Assembly: GCA_017307785.1 (NCBI GenBank)
Contig: JAFKGI010000010.1
Span: forward strand, 1-64,000
Length of the DNA: 64,000 nucleotides
Origin: Vulcanimicrobiota bacterium
GTDB taxonomy: Bacteria > Vulcanimicrobiota > Xenobia > Xenobiales > JADMJV01
Direction: 5' to 3'
Every line of letters starts with the position of its first letter. Positions within the stretch are counted from its first letter, which is position 1. The notes under the pieces are model-generated. The model was not told where the DNA came from. It did no database searches and was given only the letters and a program-made list of their open reading frames with translations. Positions 35,091 to 43,286 of this stretch are shown here, piece by piece. The position numbers and the translations under genes are program-made.

Positions 35091-35730
35091 ACACCGAATA
35101 AATGACTTCCCGGTCGGGGAGCTCTCGGGCGATCTTCTTGCGCAGATTCTTGATGTGACTATCCACCACCCGGTCGGTCACTTCCTGGTCCATGTCGTAG
35201 GTCAAATCCACAATGGAATCGCGGGAATAGACGCGCCCCGGATGAGAAAGGAACAGCCTGAGCAGGCGATATTCGGTGGGCGTCAGATCGAGACGCTGGC
35301 CCTGCACATAGATCATTTGGGCCGCTTCGTCGCAACGAAAAAGCGAGTCTTGCGGGCGCGACGTCGGGCGCAATCGGCGCAGCACCACCTTGACCCGGGC
35401 CACCACCTCGCGGGGGCTGTAGGGTTTGCAAATGTAGTCGTCGGCGCCCAACTCCAGACCCAGCAGGCGATCCAATTCCTCAACCTTGGCCGTAACCATC
35501 ATCACGGGCGTTTCCGAGACTTTGCGAATCTCCCGACAGATGGTCAGACCATCGACTCCGGGCAGCATCAGGTCGAGCAAGACCAGGTCCGGCTTATATT
35601 CCCGAAAGGCTTCCAGGGCCTGACCTCCGTGGTCGATCCAGCGATGGTCCATTTCCGAGTGGGTCAGATAATCCCCAAGGATGCGGGCCAACGGCTCTTC
35701 ATCCTCGACCAGCAAGATACGTGGCTTCAT
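35062..35730 (-). CDS. OmpR-family response regulator
   Basis: A 222-residue regulator: receiver domain MKPRILLVEDEEPLARILGD with phospho-acceptor Asp53 in LLDLMLPGVDG, then VMMVTAKVEE and the switch Lys in YICKPYSPREV. The C-terminal winged helix has LDLTPTEYRLLRLFLSHPGR and the recognition region DRVVDSHIKNLRKKI. The frame stays open to 35829, but ATG 35730 gives the canonical start and overlaps the kinase stop by four bases. The domain pairing is BaeR/OmpR-like, a group often tied to envelope stress. Its targets may include the operon that carries it. Confidence 0.93.
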   Translation of the reverse strand: MKPRILLVEDEEPLARILGDYLTHSEMDHRWIDHGGQALEAFREYKPDLVLLDLMLPGVDGLTICREIRKVSETPVMMVTAKVEELDRLLGLELGADDYICKPYSPREVVARVKVVLRRLRPTSRPQDSLFRCDEAAQMIYVQGQRLDLTPTEYRLLRLFLSHPGRVYSRDSIVDLTYDMDQEVTDRVVDSHIKNLRKKIARELPDREVIYSVYGVGYRFEI

Positions 35731-36830
35731 TTCCTGACCATCGGCAAGAGAAAATCGACCCTCACCCCTCCCAAAGGAGAAGCAGCTGCCTGCAGTTGGC
35801 CCTCGTGGGCCTGGGCGATGGCGCGGCAAATCGACAACCCCAGGCCGGCCCCGCCCAGCTTCTTGCTTCGAGAAGATTCGAGACGAAAGAACCTCTCAAA
35901 AAGCTTGTCGGCATACTCGGGAGGCACGCCCGGTGCCGAATCCTCCAGACGGATCCGCCAGTGCGTGCCGGTATCCTGGCAGCGCAGCTCGACCCGGCCG
36001 GGGGCGTCGGTGTAACGCAGCGAGTTTTCCAGCAGATTGGCCAGCAGCTGACGCAGCCGGTCCGCATCGCCGAAGACATGGGCCTGCAGTCGCGAAGACT
36101 CGTGAACGATCGAAAGATCCAGACCGGCTTTGGCATACCGAGACTGAAACGGCTCGGTCACCTCCTGGAGCAATTTCCACAGCTCTACCTCGCGCATCTT
36201 GTAGTTCAGCTGGCCGAGATCGGCCCGAGCCAGCTGAAAAAGATCCTCGGTGAGTCCGGTCAAGGCCATCACCTGACCGTGCAGCAAGTCGAATGCCTCG
36301 GGGTCGGCGGGACGGATCCCGTCCTGTAAAGCCTCCACCTCGGCGCGCAGAACCGCCAGCGGCGTGCGCAGCTCGTGAGAGACGTCCGCGATCCACTGCT
36401 TGCGCGACTCGTTGCCGCGCTCGAGAGTATGAGCCAGGTGATTGAAGCGCCGGGCCAACTGGGCCAACTCGTCGCCGCCCTCCACCTGGATACGCGTCTT
36501 ATACTCGCCCACCGCCAGTTTCTGCGTCCCGCGCAACAGCAGCAAAATAGGGCGCTTCAAATGCGCCGAGAGAACGGCCGCGGTCAACGAGCTCAAGGCC
36601 AGAGCGACCGCACCAATCAGCGTAGAAATGCGCATCTGGGAGTTGAGAAACTCCTGAGCGGCCTGGGCCTGGTCGGCCTGGGCCCGATATTCCTCGAACC
36701 CCCGCCCCAGGCTGATGCGCAGAGTGGCCAGCATCAACAGCACCAACACGGCGCAGGAAAGAAAGAGCGAAGCGAAGATTTTGTGACCGATCGAGATCTT
36801 CACTTCTGGAGGTGCGCTAAGGGTCAGCAC
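35727..36830 (-). CDS. Membrane sensor histidine kinase
   Basis: A 367-residue kinase: first membrane helix (about 16-37, FASLFLSCAVLVLLMLATL), a short periplasmic loop of about 35 residues, second helix (LIGAVALALSSLTAAVLS), HAMP domain, dimerisation helix with ADVSHELRTPLAVLR (phospho-His), N-box LANLLENSLRYTD, and G-boxes EDSAPGVPPEY and GGAGLGLSICRAI. The loop is too small for a large sensor, so it may read the membrane or a partner such as the preceding UT-M23 protein. GTG 36830 is chosen for the GGAGG five bases upstream; the gene overlaps the UT-M23 gene by seven bases. Confidence 0.92.
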   Translation of the reverse strand: MLTLSAPPEVKISIGHKIFASLFLSCAVLVLLMLATLRISLGRGFEEYRAQADQAQAAQEFLNSQMRISTLIGAVALALSSLTAAVLSAHLKRPILLLLRGTQKLAVGEYKTRIQVEGGDELAQLARRFNHLAHTLERGNESRKQWIADVSHELRTPLAVLRAEVEALQDGIRPADPEAFDLLHGQVMALTGLTEDLFQLARADLGQLNYKMREVELWKLLQEVTEPFQSRYAKAGLDLSIVHESSRLQAHVFGDADRLRQLLANLLENSLRYTDAPGRVELRCQDTGTHWRIRLEDSAPGVPPEYADKLFERFFRLESSRSKKLGGAGLGLSICRAIAQAHEGQLQAAASPLGGVRVDFLLPMVRK

Positions 36831-38833
36831 GCGACCTCCTTCAGCTCCAGCCTCCAGCCGGGTATGCCCTGGTCCGGTTGCATCCCCAGGCCCTGTAGTT
36901 GGGCCTCCAGACGCCGCCCCTTGTGTTCCAGGCCAAACTCCACCAGTCCCAGCTGGTCGTCCAGACGCGCCCAACTGGTGGCCTGCCCGTGCCGGCCCAG
37001 CTGTTCCCAGACATGACCCTGCCGGGTGCGTTGATAGCGGCTGTGCAGGTTGGACCGCCAGGGCAACCCTCGACTGAGCAGACGGGCCGGCGGCCGGTCT
37101 TCCCAGCGGCAGGCCTGACCGTGCAAAGGTGTCATTCCCAGGGCCAGCACCAGCGCATCCAGCATGGGGTCAGGCGGACCACATCTTTCGTAGAAGGCCA
37201 CCAGCTCCGCCGTCTCCAGGAAAGCCACCCGGGCACCGAAATCGGAAACCAACCAGAACTGCCCCGCCAGGTCCAACTCTACCGTCAAGCAACGAGTGCA
37301 TTCGCCAAACCGATAGTCCAGGCGCCTTCCCACCGGCAGATGCAGGGGAACCTGAGCGGCACCGCTCGGGCTGCGGACCGTCTGCCCTTCGAGAGGCCTA
37401 CAATCCAGCAGAAAGCGGTCCTCCAACAAAACATGGCTCAGATGAAAGGGCAGGCTCACCTCTCCCAGGCGAATGCCCGGCTGCACGTGGATGTGCAGAT
37501 GCGGCTGCGGGGAACGTCCGCTGTTGCCGCAGCGGCCCAGCAGTTGTCCCAGGGCGACGGTCTGACCGGACTGGACCGGCAGACTTCCCTGTTGCAGATG
37601 GGCCAGAACCACCACCGGGCCGCTCAGCGACTCGATCATCACGTAGTTGCCCCAGCGGCGCTGAATGTCCACTTCACCGGGAGGGTTGTCGGGACAATCG
37701 CTCACGCAGGCCAGCACGCGCCCGGCCAACGGCGCCACGATCTCCGCGCCCCAGCAATAGTAGTCGCTCAGCTGCAGACCTTGCCCGGCGAAACTCTTGC
37801 CTTCCCGTTGCTGCACGAAGTCAAGCGCATAACGCCACTGCTGTTGGTGGGTATGTGGACCATCAAAGCCCTGATAGCAGGTCCAGCTGTCGTGAAAGGG
37901 CAGCCGCAGGGCCAGGCTGCTGGGATCGAGACCGCGGGCCCGGGCCAGCGCGCAGCGCTCCCAACTGCGCTCGGGTAGAGCGGGTGTGGGCAGCTTCTGA
38001 AAGCGCCAGAATCCGTCCGCGCGCGGCCAACAGGCCCACAGGCTCAGCCAGGTGACCAGCACGAAAGGCAGCGCCAGCGGAGGCAGGCCCAGAGGCGCCA
38101 GCAGGCTGGTGCAGGCCAGGTAGACCAGACTGGAGGCCCCGGCCGCCAGCAGCCCGAGCATCAGACTGGCCCGGCCGGGCGAGAGCCAGAGACCGCTGAT
38201 CATCAGGCAGGTCAGAATGGCCTCGCTACCGGCCAACACCTGGGCATAGCTTGCCGGAGGGACCCCCAGGACCCCCAGCAATGCGTAGGAAACCGCGAAG
38301 GCCAACGCGCTCAGAAGCAACAGGTAAGGAGAGCCCAGCCCGATGGCCAGGGCCACCAGCGCCCCACTCAGCGGGTTGGGCACCAGAAAAATTTCCCCCA
38401 GCGAGCAAAGAAAGGGATGGCCGTGATCGGGTGGTAGTGGCTGCAGGCTCAGCAAGAGAGACCGACCCACCGACATCAAGCCCCAGCCCACCAGCACAAA
38501 GGGAGCGCACAGGGGCCGCTGCACCCGGGTGCGCAGCCAGGCCGTCACCAGCACACAGGCGGGCCCTCCGGCCACTACCAGCAGCAACAGCATCCGACCT
38601 GGCTGGTAGGTCGCCGCCAGCAGATGGCCCACCAGCACCGCGTTGACCAGCTCAAGGGTGGTGGGCGCCGGCTCCAACGGGAGGCAGCGCCGACTAGCCA
38701 TGGCGCTGAAGGCGCAGACCCAGGCCGCCAGGCCGGGCACCGGCTCGACCAGGGTAGCACCCAACAGCAACAGTGAAGGCAGCCAGCCCGGCAGCAGCAG
38801 AAACGAGCCGTAAGCGGAGAACAGCGCTCTCAT
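36824..38833 (-). CDS. Urea-transporter-like membrane domain fused to an M23 metallopeptidase domain
   Basis: A 669-residue fusion. Residues 1-270 form about eight to ten membrane helices with the urea-transporter signature FLVPNPLSGALVALAIGLGS (149-168) and a preceding LGEI. Residues 320-480 are an M23 (LytM) domain: HQQQWRYALDF (first metal ligands), VAPLAGRVLACV, GNYVMIES, VVLAHLQQGSLPVQSGQTV, LGRCGNSGRSPQPHLHIHV (HLH 445-447). The last 190 residues are beta-rich and unassigned. M23 enzymes cut peptidoglycan peptides; the membrane part could pass a small solute. It overlaps the decarboxylase and kinase genes, so they are translated together. All M23 metal ligands appear present. Confidence 0.85.
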   Translation of the reverse strand: MRALFSAYGSFLLLPGWLPSLLLLGATLVEPVPGLAAWVCAFSAMASRRCLPLEPAPTTLELVNAVLVGHLLAATYQPGRMLLLLVVAGGPACVLVTAWLRTRVQRPLCAPFVLVGWGLMSVGRSLLLSLQPLPPDHGHPFLCSLGEIFLVPNPLSGALVALAIGLGSPYLLLLSALAFAVSYALLGVLGVPPASYAQVLAGSEAILTCLMISGLWLSPGRASLMLGLLAAGASSLVYLACTSLLAPLGLPPLALPFVLVTWLSLWACWPRADGFWRFQKLPTPALPERSWERCALARARGLDPSSLALRLPFHDSWTCYQGFDGPHTHQQQWRYALDFVQQREGKSFAGQGLQLSDYYCWGAEIVAPLAGRVLACVSDCPDNPPGEVDIQRRWGNYVMIESLSGPVVVLAHLQQGSLPVQSGQTVALGQLLGRCGNSGRSPQPHLHIHVQPGIRLGEVSLPFHLSHVLLEDRFLLDCRPLEGQTVRSPSGAAQVPLHLPVGRRLDYRFGECTRCLTVELDLAGQFWLVSDFGARVAFLETAELVAFYERCGPPDPMLDALVLALGMTPLHGQACRWEDRPPARLLSRGLPWRSNLHSRYQRTRQGHVWEQLGRHGQATSWARLDDQLGLVEFGLEHKGRRLEAQLQGLGMQPDQGIPGWRLELKEVAC

Positions 38834-40230
38834 CGCGCCGCCAGCTCCCTCCAGGGTTGCGCTTCACAGCTCTGCAAGTGCTCGGGAAGTTCATCCTGGG
38901 CGCACATCACCACCAGATCCTCGGCCCGGCGGATCACCGAGACACCTCCATCTTCCTGAAGCAAAACGATGGCCGGTCGATACTCGATGAACTGCAGCCA
39001 CTGGGTGTTGTTGTAGGCACCCACCGGGCTGATGAGCAGGCGATCTCCCTGGCGCAGAGGAGCCAGTTGAATGCTGTTGCGCACTACGTCGATGTTCATG
39101 CACAGCGGGCCGTAGAGCACCGTCTCCTGAGGCGGACCCACGGGAGGACGGGTCAACTTGACCTGATGATTGTACCAGAAGGCGGTAAATAGCGTGTTGA
39201 CACCCGCGTCGAGCACGGCCGCGCGCCGACCATCGGGCAGACGCTTGGTACCCACCACACTGGTGACGAGGTGCTGCGCATCGTCGACGGTGGCCCGACC
39301 AGACTCAAAAATCAGCGTCGGCAAAGGCTGGTTCTGGCGAATGCGAAATTCCAGCCCGCGATGCAGCGCATCCACCACCGCCTGCGCGAACTCTTCGGGC
39401 GGAGGCACCGACTGAGCCGGAGGCAAATAAACGCCCTGCAGCGAGTTCTGAGACGGCAGGCCGCCACCGATATCCAACGATTCGATGCGAAGCTGACCGT
39501 CTTGCTCCAGCCAGGCCGTGAATTCGCACATCAGACGCATTTGCTCCGCGTAGGCCCTCGGCTCCAGGATGAAGGTTCCGATGTGCGAGTGCAGGCCGGT
39601 CAGGCGCAAATGCGGGCTGAGTTCGATGCGCCGGGCCGCTTCGTGGGCTTCGCCGCTTTCCAGGTTGAATCCGAAGCGACTCCAGGGCTCGCTGTAACCG
39701 GTATTGAGGTTGAGTCGCAGGGTCAGCGGGACCACTCGATTCTCCTCGCGGGCGATGGCTTCGATGTTGGATAGCTCATCGGCATGGTCGACATGCAAAT
39801 GGGCACCTTCGGCGATGGCCCGGCGCAAGATCTGGGGGCTCTTATTAGGACCGTTGAACAGGATGCGCGAACCCGGAACACCGAGTTTACGCGCCTTTTC
39901 ATACTCAAAGCGGGAGACCACCTCGGCCCAGCAGCCTTCCTGATGGAGGATGTTGCAGATGGCGCTGGTGTAGTTGGTCTTGTAAGACCAACCGTGCACC
40001 ACCTGGCTGTAGAGAGACTGGAAGGCAACGCGCAAGCGCCGGGCATTCTCGCGCAGGCGTTTCTCGCTGGTCAGGAAGAGCGGCGAACCGAACTCGGCCA
40101 CCAACTCCTCCAGGTTGTGACCCTCCAACTGGTCCTGATACTCGCCGCGCGGCGGGCGCAGCCCAAATTTATTGAGAGCGCCCAACTGATGGGGCGACAT
40201 AAACGGGGTGATCCAGGGCTTCTTGCTCAT
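38830..40230 (-). CDS. Group IV (alanine racemase-fold) PLP decarboxylase
   Basis: A 466-residue enzyme of the diaminopimelate/ornithine decarboxylase family. PLP-Lys84 lies in HGWSYKTNY; other blocks are WAEVVSRFEYEKARKLG, GLHSHIGTFI, SLDIGGGLPS (PLP phosphate loop), FESGRATVDDAQ and GPLCMNIDVV (catalytic Cys from the partner subunit). An N-terminal 40 residues (FMSPHQLGALNKFG) precede the family domain. The substrate is unknown: LysA, a polyamine enzyme or an amino-acid decarboxylase acting on a conjugate are possible. It overlaps the ATP-grasp gene and the UT-M23 gene by four bases each, so the three products probably act together. Confidence 0.85.
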   Translation of the reverse strand: MSKKPWITPFMSPHQLGALNKFGLRPPRGEYQDQLEGHNLEELVAEFGSPLFLTSEKRLRENARRLRVAFQSLYSQVVHGWSYKTNYTSAICNILHQEGCWAEVVSRFEYEKARKLGVPGSRILFNGPNKSPQILRRAIAEGAHLHVDHADELSNIEAIAREENRVVPLTLRLNLNTGYSEPWSRFGFNLESGEAHEAARRIELSPHLRLTGLHSHIGTFILEPRAYAEQMRLMCEFTAWLEQDGQLRIESLDIGGGLPSQNSLQGVYLPPAQSVPPPEEFAQAVVDALHRGLEFRIRQNQPLPTLIFESGRATVDDAQHLVTSVVGTKRLPDGRRAAVLDAGVNTLFTAFWYNHQVKLTRPPVGPPQETVLYGPLCMNIDVVRNSIQLAPLRQGDRLLISPVGAYNNTQWLQFIEYRPAIVLLQEDGGVSVIRRAEDLVVMCAQDELPEHLQSCEAQPWRELAAR

Positions 40231-41267
40231 GCGATCAAAGCTCCTCGCATCATCAGATTCTCAAAGGACTTCATGTCCACAATCAATTCCTCGGCGTAGC
40301 GCAAGAACATCACCCCGGGTCGCAGCGGGGCAAAGCTGGGTGGAGTCTGTCCTTGCAGCAACTCCACCAGAGTGAGAGGCAAGTTGCGCCCCACCCCGTG
40401 GCTCAAATAAATCCAGGCGGGAAAGCGCGGATTCATTTCGATCAGATAGAGTTGGCCCTCGCGGGTGCGCAAAACTTCCGCTTCGAAAGGTCCCCTCCAG
40501 TCCAGGCCTTCCACCAGCGTGGCCGCCAGGCGCTCCAATTGCTCGTCGACCACGCTGACGCCCGCCCAGGCCTTGCCCTTATCCGTCAGGGCCCGTTTGC
40601 TCATCATCACGGCGCCAAGCAGCCCCTGAGCGGTGCCCAGGCCGGTCAGATTGATTTCCTGGCCCTCGAGGAAACGCTGCACCAGCACGGGATATCCCCA
40701 CTGGGCGGCCAGCCTGTAGTAGGCGTCCTCGGCCTGGTGAGCATCGTAGCAGACCACGGCATCGTAAAAAGCACCCTTCACAACCAGGGGATAGCTCCAA
40801 CTGCCGGAGCGGAAGAAGCCAGGGTCGCTGACGGTGCGAGTCTCCGGTGTGAGCACCCCCAATCGCCGGCACAAGTCGGGGAGACGGTCCTTGTTGCGGC
40901 TCTGCAGCTGGCTGGCGCCGGGCAGCATGGTCTTGATACCGCGCAATTCCAGTTCGGGAGCGATCGCGATGAAGCAAGGCAATTCGGCGTCCAGACAGGG
41001 GATGACCGCGTCCAGGTGCTCTCGCTCATGAATCTCCAGCAGACGCTCGAGCAAAGTCTCGGCACCCGCCGCCGGATAGGGCAGCAAATAGGACGAATCC
41101 AGGCCGGCGTGATACAGACCGGCGTCGAGCACGTCGTAGCCCAGACCCACCAGACGACCTCGAAAGGCCGCTCCTTGACGCAGGCAACGGGCTACCGCGT
41201 AGCCTGGGCCCGGATTCTCGGGGCGGGCATTCATGCCCGTGACAGCCACATTCCAGGCATACTTCAC
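40227..41267 (-). CDS. ATP-grasp ligase (CarB/PylC-like)
   Basis: A 346-residue ATP-grasp enzyme. The N-terminal Rossmann-like part has AVTGMNARPENPGPGYAVAR; the nucleotide-binding core has SYPLVVKGAFYDAVVCYD, GYPVLVQRFLEGQEINLTG, GPFEAEVLRTREGQLYLIEM and EMNPRFPAWIYLSHGVGRN (metal-binding Glu and Asn). Such enzymes join a carboxylate, through an acyl-phosphate, to an amine or thiol. With a PqqD-like protein upstream and a PLP decarboxylase downstream, it may join or modify an amino acid or peptide. Overlaps of four bases on both sides show tight coupling. Confidence 0.87.
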   Translation of the reverse strand: MKYAWNVAVTGMNARPENPGPGYAVARCLRQGAAFRGRLVGLGYDVLDAGLYHAGLDSSYLLPYPAAGAETLLERLLEIHEREHLDAVIPCLDAELPCFIAIAPELELRGIKTMLPGASQLQSRNKDRLPDLCRRLGVLTPETRTVSDPGFFRSGSWSYPLVVKGAFYDAVVCYDAHQAEDAYYRLAAQWGYPVLVQRFLEGQEINLTGLGTAQGLLGAVMMSKRALTDKGKAWAGVSVVDEQLERLAATLVEGLDWRGPFEAEVLRTREGQLYLIEMNPRFPAWIYLSHGVGRNLPLTLVELLQGQTPPSFAPLRPGVMFLRYAEELIVDMKSFENLMMRGALIA

Positions 41268-41536
41268 GACAGATACCTCCCCAATTGCTGAACGAAGCTC
41301 TCCAGGCCGCCTTCCGCCTGCTCGGGAGTGGTAGCGTAAGCCTTGGCCAGTTCTTCGGCGGTCTGACGCAACGAAAAGCCCAGGCGCATCATTTCGAGAG
41401 CCTCCAGGGCGGTTGGATTGAGGCTGTAGCTCTGACCACTGCGCGGGTCGAAGAGGAAGCCGCTGTCACTCACGGCCAGCTGGCGCAGCACGTCGCTCCG
41501 GCGCAGTGCCTCCAGAATCTCCTGGGGCGGCCGCAT
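41264..41536 (-). CDS. PqqD-family peptide chaperone-like protein
   Basis: A 90-residue winged-helix PqqD-like protein: LRQLAVSDSGFLFDPRSGQS, YSLNPTALEALEMM and RQTAEELAKAYATTPEQAEG are family blocks. PqqD proteins (RiPP recognition elements) bind the leader of a precursor peptide and hand it to a modifying enzyme; related forms occur in HPr-rel-A and exosortase loci. The start is ATG 41536, which shares its last base with the TGA stop of the upstream secreted-protein gene (TGATG), so translation is coupled. The stop overlaps the ATP-grasp gene by four bases. Confidence 0.82.
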   Translation of the reverse strand: MRPPQEILEALRRSDVLRQLAVSDSGFLFDPRSGQSYSLNPTALEALEMMRLGFSLRQTAEELAKAYATTPEQAEGGLESFVQQLGRYLS

Positions 41537-41916
41537 CACCGTGCCACCGTGCCCGAAGCATAGGAACGCAGGCCGTCCATGTGATAACCGTTGGCCTTGC
41601 ACCACTTGCAGTCTTTGGTCTTGCACTGAGATGGCGCCACTTTGCTCTCCCAGAGCGCCACTTCGTATTTTGCGTTCGAGCAGTTGCTCCCCAAAGGAAA
41701 GGTTTGCTGCCAGTTGCCCTGGCGCACGTAGATGACCTGACTGCGCGCCGGATAGCGGTCGCTGGTGGGCGTTACGGTGATTCCCAACCAACCGCTATGA
41801 TCGGCATAGCCGGTCACCGTCACCGAGGCCGAATTCTCAGAGCGCCCGGTCAGAAACTCCTTGGTAGCCGCCCAGGCGGAACAGCCCAACAACAAAACCC
41901 AGAAAAAGCTCCTCAT
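41536..41916 (-). CDS. Small Cys-rich secreted protein at the head of the PqqD/ATP-grasp operon
   Basis: A 126-residue protein with a short signal peptide (MRSFFWVLLLGCSAWA, then ATKEF). A beta-rich part (SASVTVTGYADHSGWLGITV) follows, then a Cys-rich end: SNCSNAKYEVALW, SQCKTKDCKWCKANGYHMDG. I know no family for it. The Cys pattern C-x4-C-x2-C followed by NGYHM is distinctive. GGAGG (41926-41930) lies nine bases before the ATG inside a hairpin loop. Coupling to pqqD makes it a candidate substrate or partner of the modifying enzymes, although a Sec-type signal peptide is unusual for a RiPP precursor. Confidence 0.7.
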   Translation of the reverse strand: MRSFFWVLLLGCSAWAATKEFLTGRSENSASVTVTGYADHSGWLGITVTPTSDRYPARSQVIYVRQGNWQQTFPLGSNCSNAKYEVALWESKVAPSQCKTKDCKWCKANGYHMDGLRSYASGTVAR

Positions 41917-41953
41917 CTTTGCTTACCTCCACCCCCGAAGTCTAAGCAAAGAT
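41915..41953 (-). promoter_or_regulatory. Perfect 11-base inverted repeat around the operon's first ribosome binding site
   Basis: ATCTTTGCTTA (41915-41925) and TAAGCAAAGAT (41943-41953) are perfect inverted arms with a 17-base loop. On the transcript the Shine-Dalgarno GGAGG lies in the loop and the first two bases of the start codon lie in the 3' arm. No U-run follows. It could be a translational switch or a protein operator. Confidence 0.65.
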
Positions 41954-41973
41954 TGAGGAGAAATCGTGGAGGG

Positions 41974-43218
41974 TTAGCTCTCGTAGACCAGCGGTTGGGC
42001 CGGAACCCATTCCCGCTTGTTCTTCAACTCGAGCAGGGCCCAGCAACCGTCTTCCTGCTTGCCCCAGGAGCGGCCCTGATGGTCCATTTTGAAAGGCGTC
42101 TCCTTGCCGGTCAGCTCGTCTTTGAGACCTTTCATAGCGGTGTGAAAGTCACCGGTGAGGCGCAAGGCCTCGGCGTTGGAGTCCCCGGAAGCGGCTGCGC
42201 GCTGGCGATAAGGCTCGACTTCGATGGGTTGGCCGACCGAAGTGTGAGCCAGAGTTCGGTGGGTCCAGTGATAGGTCACACCCAGGCCGGCCAGACCGGT
42301 GAGCACGCTGGTAGTCCCGATCAGAGCGGGAGCCAGGCCGGGAGCCAGAGCGCCCACGGCGGCCGCTCCTACGCCCGTCAACACGGCCGCGGCCGCTCCA
42401 TACTTGACGGCATTCATGGCTTTGATGCCAATTTCGCCCTTAGGACCCTTCAAAAAGCCCAGTCCGGCACCCACGGCACCGCCACCGATGGCTCCAGTGA
42501 CCAGTCCGGCCACCCCGGCGGCCAGGCTCCCGCCGCCGGCGGCATAAATGCCGGCGGCTGCGACGGCGGCCGAAACGGCTCCGCCCACCAGCGCTTCGAA
42601 GGGATGTTTTTCCTTATCCTTGGAATAGTGCTGGGCGATGGGCAGGGCGTATTTCACGTTGGAGCCAACGGCAATGCGGCCCACCCCGGTCTTGATGGGC
42701 TGCACAAAACCCGTGTCCCAGATCCGTCCCTCGGGATAGAAGACGAAGTTCTTGTCCTGGTTGAGGATTTCACGGGCGTGGTCGACCGGGTCCGGAAAGG
42801 TGCCCTGAAAATCGCCGTAGCGATCCACGGGAAAAGAACCAAAGTCGGCCAGCATCTTGCCCAGCGGGCCGCTGAACTGCTTGATGTCGGACATCGAACC
42901 GAAAGGGCGTCCATTGTCGGGTACGCGCGAGGCCAGCGGAGCGTCCATGTAGCCCTGGTGAGTAGAACCGGCAATGAAGTTGCCGTCTTTGGGAATGTTT
43001 TCGAAGCCTTTGTCCTTGACGCGAAAGAGAATCGGCATCATCAGATCGCGAAACTTACGAACCTTGGCGGCCTTCTTGTCGTCCCAGTGGTGACGATTAC
43101 CGGGCGGCAAGCTCATGCCCGCGGTCGACTTCTTTTCGGGAGGAGTGGGTGGTTGGTTTTCCTGGGGAGTCCTCAGCGGTTTGAGGGGCTGAGAAGGTGC
43201 GAAATTCTGAATCTTCAT
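41974..43218 (-). CDS. PlsC-type acyltransferase with Gly/Ala-rich hydrophobic insert
   Basis: A 414-residue protein. The N-terminal 45 residues are Pro/Gln-rich (MKIQNFAPSQPLKPLRTPQE). An acyltransferase core follows with the HX4D motif STHQGYMDA (His87, Asp92), PVDRYGDFQG and FYPEGRIWDTG (PEGR, 162-165), as in lysophosphatidate acyltransferases. Residues about 205-310 are an Ala/Gly-rich, glycine-zipper-like hydrophobic insert that probably spans or inserts into the membrane. The end is charged. It should acylate a glycerol-phosphate lipid. The N-terminal tag resembles that of the CarF/PEDS1-like protein at 47281. Confidence 0.78.
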   Translation of the reverse strand: MKIQNFAPSQPLKPLRTPQENQPPTPPEKKSTAGMSLPPGNRHHWDDKKAAKVRKFRDLMMPILFRVKDKGFENIPKDGNFIAGSTHQGYMDAPLASRVPDNGRPFGSMSDIKQFSGPLGKMLADFGSFPVDRYGDFQGTFPDPVDHAREILNQDKNFVFYPEGRIWDTGFVQPIKTGVGRIAVGSNVKYALPIAQHYSKDKEKHPFEALVGGAVSAAVAAAGIYAAGGGSLAAGVAGLVTGAIGGGAVGAGLGFLKGPKGEIGIKAMNAVKYGAAAAVLTGVGAAAVGALAPGLAPALIGTTSVLTGLAGLGVTYHWTHRTLAHTSVGQPIEVEPYRQRAAASGDSNAEALRLTGDFHTAMKGLKDELTGKETPFKMDHQGRSWGKQEDGCWALLELKNKREWVPAQPLVYES

Positions 43219-43286
43219 GATGTAGCTCCGCCTGCTCTATGTATGTATCGCCAGGTTAGGACAAGCCACTCAAAATTCTCGGAAAG

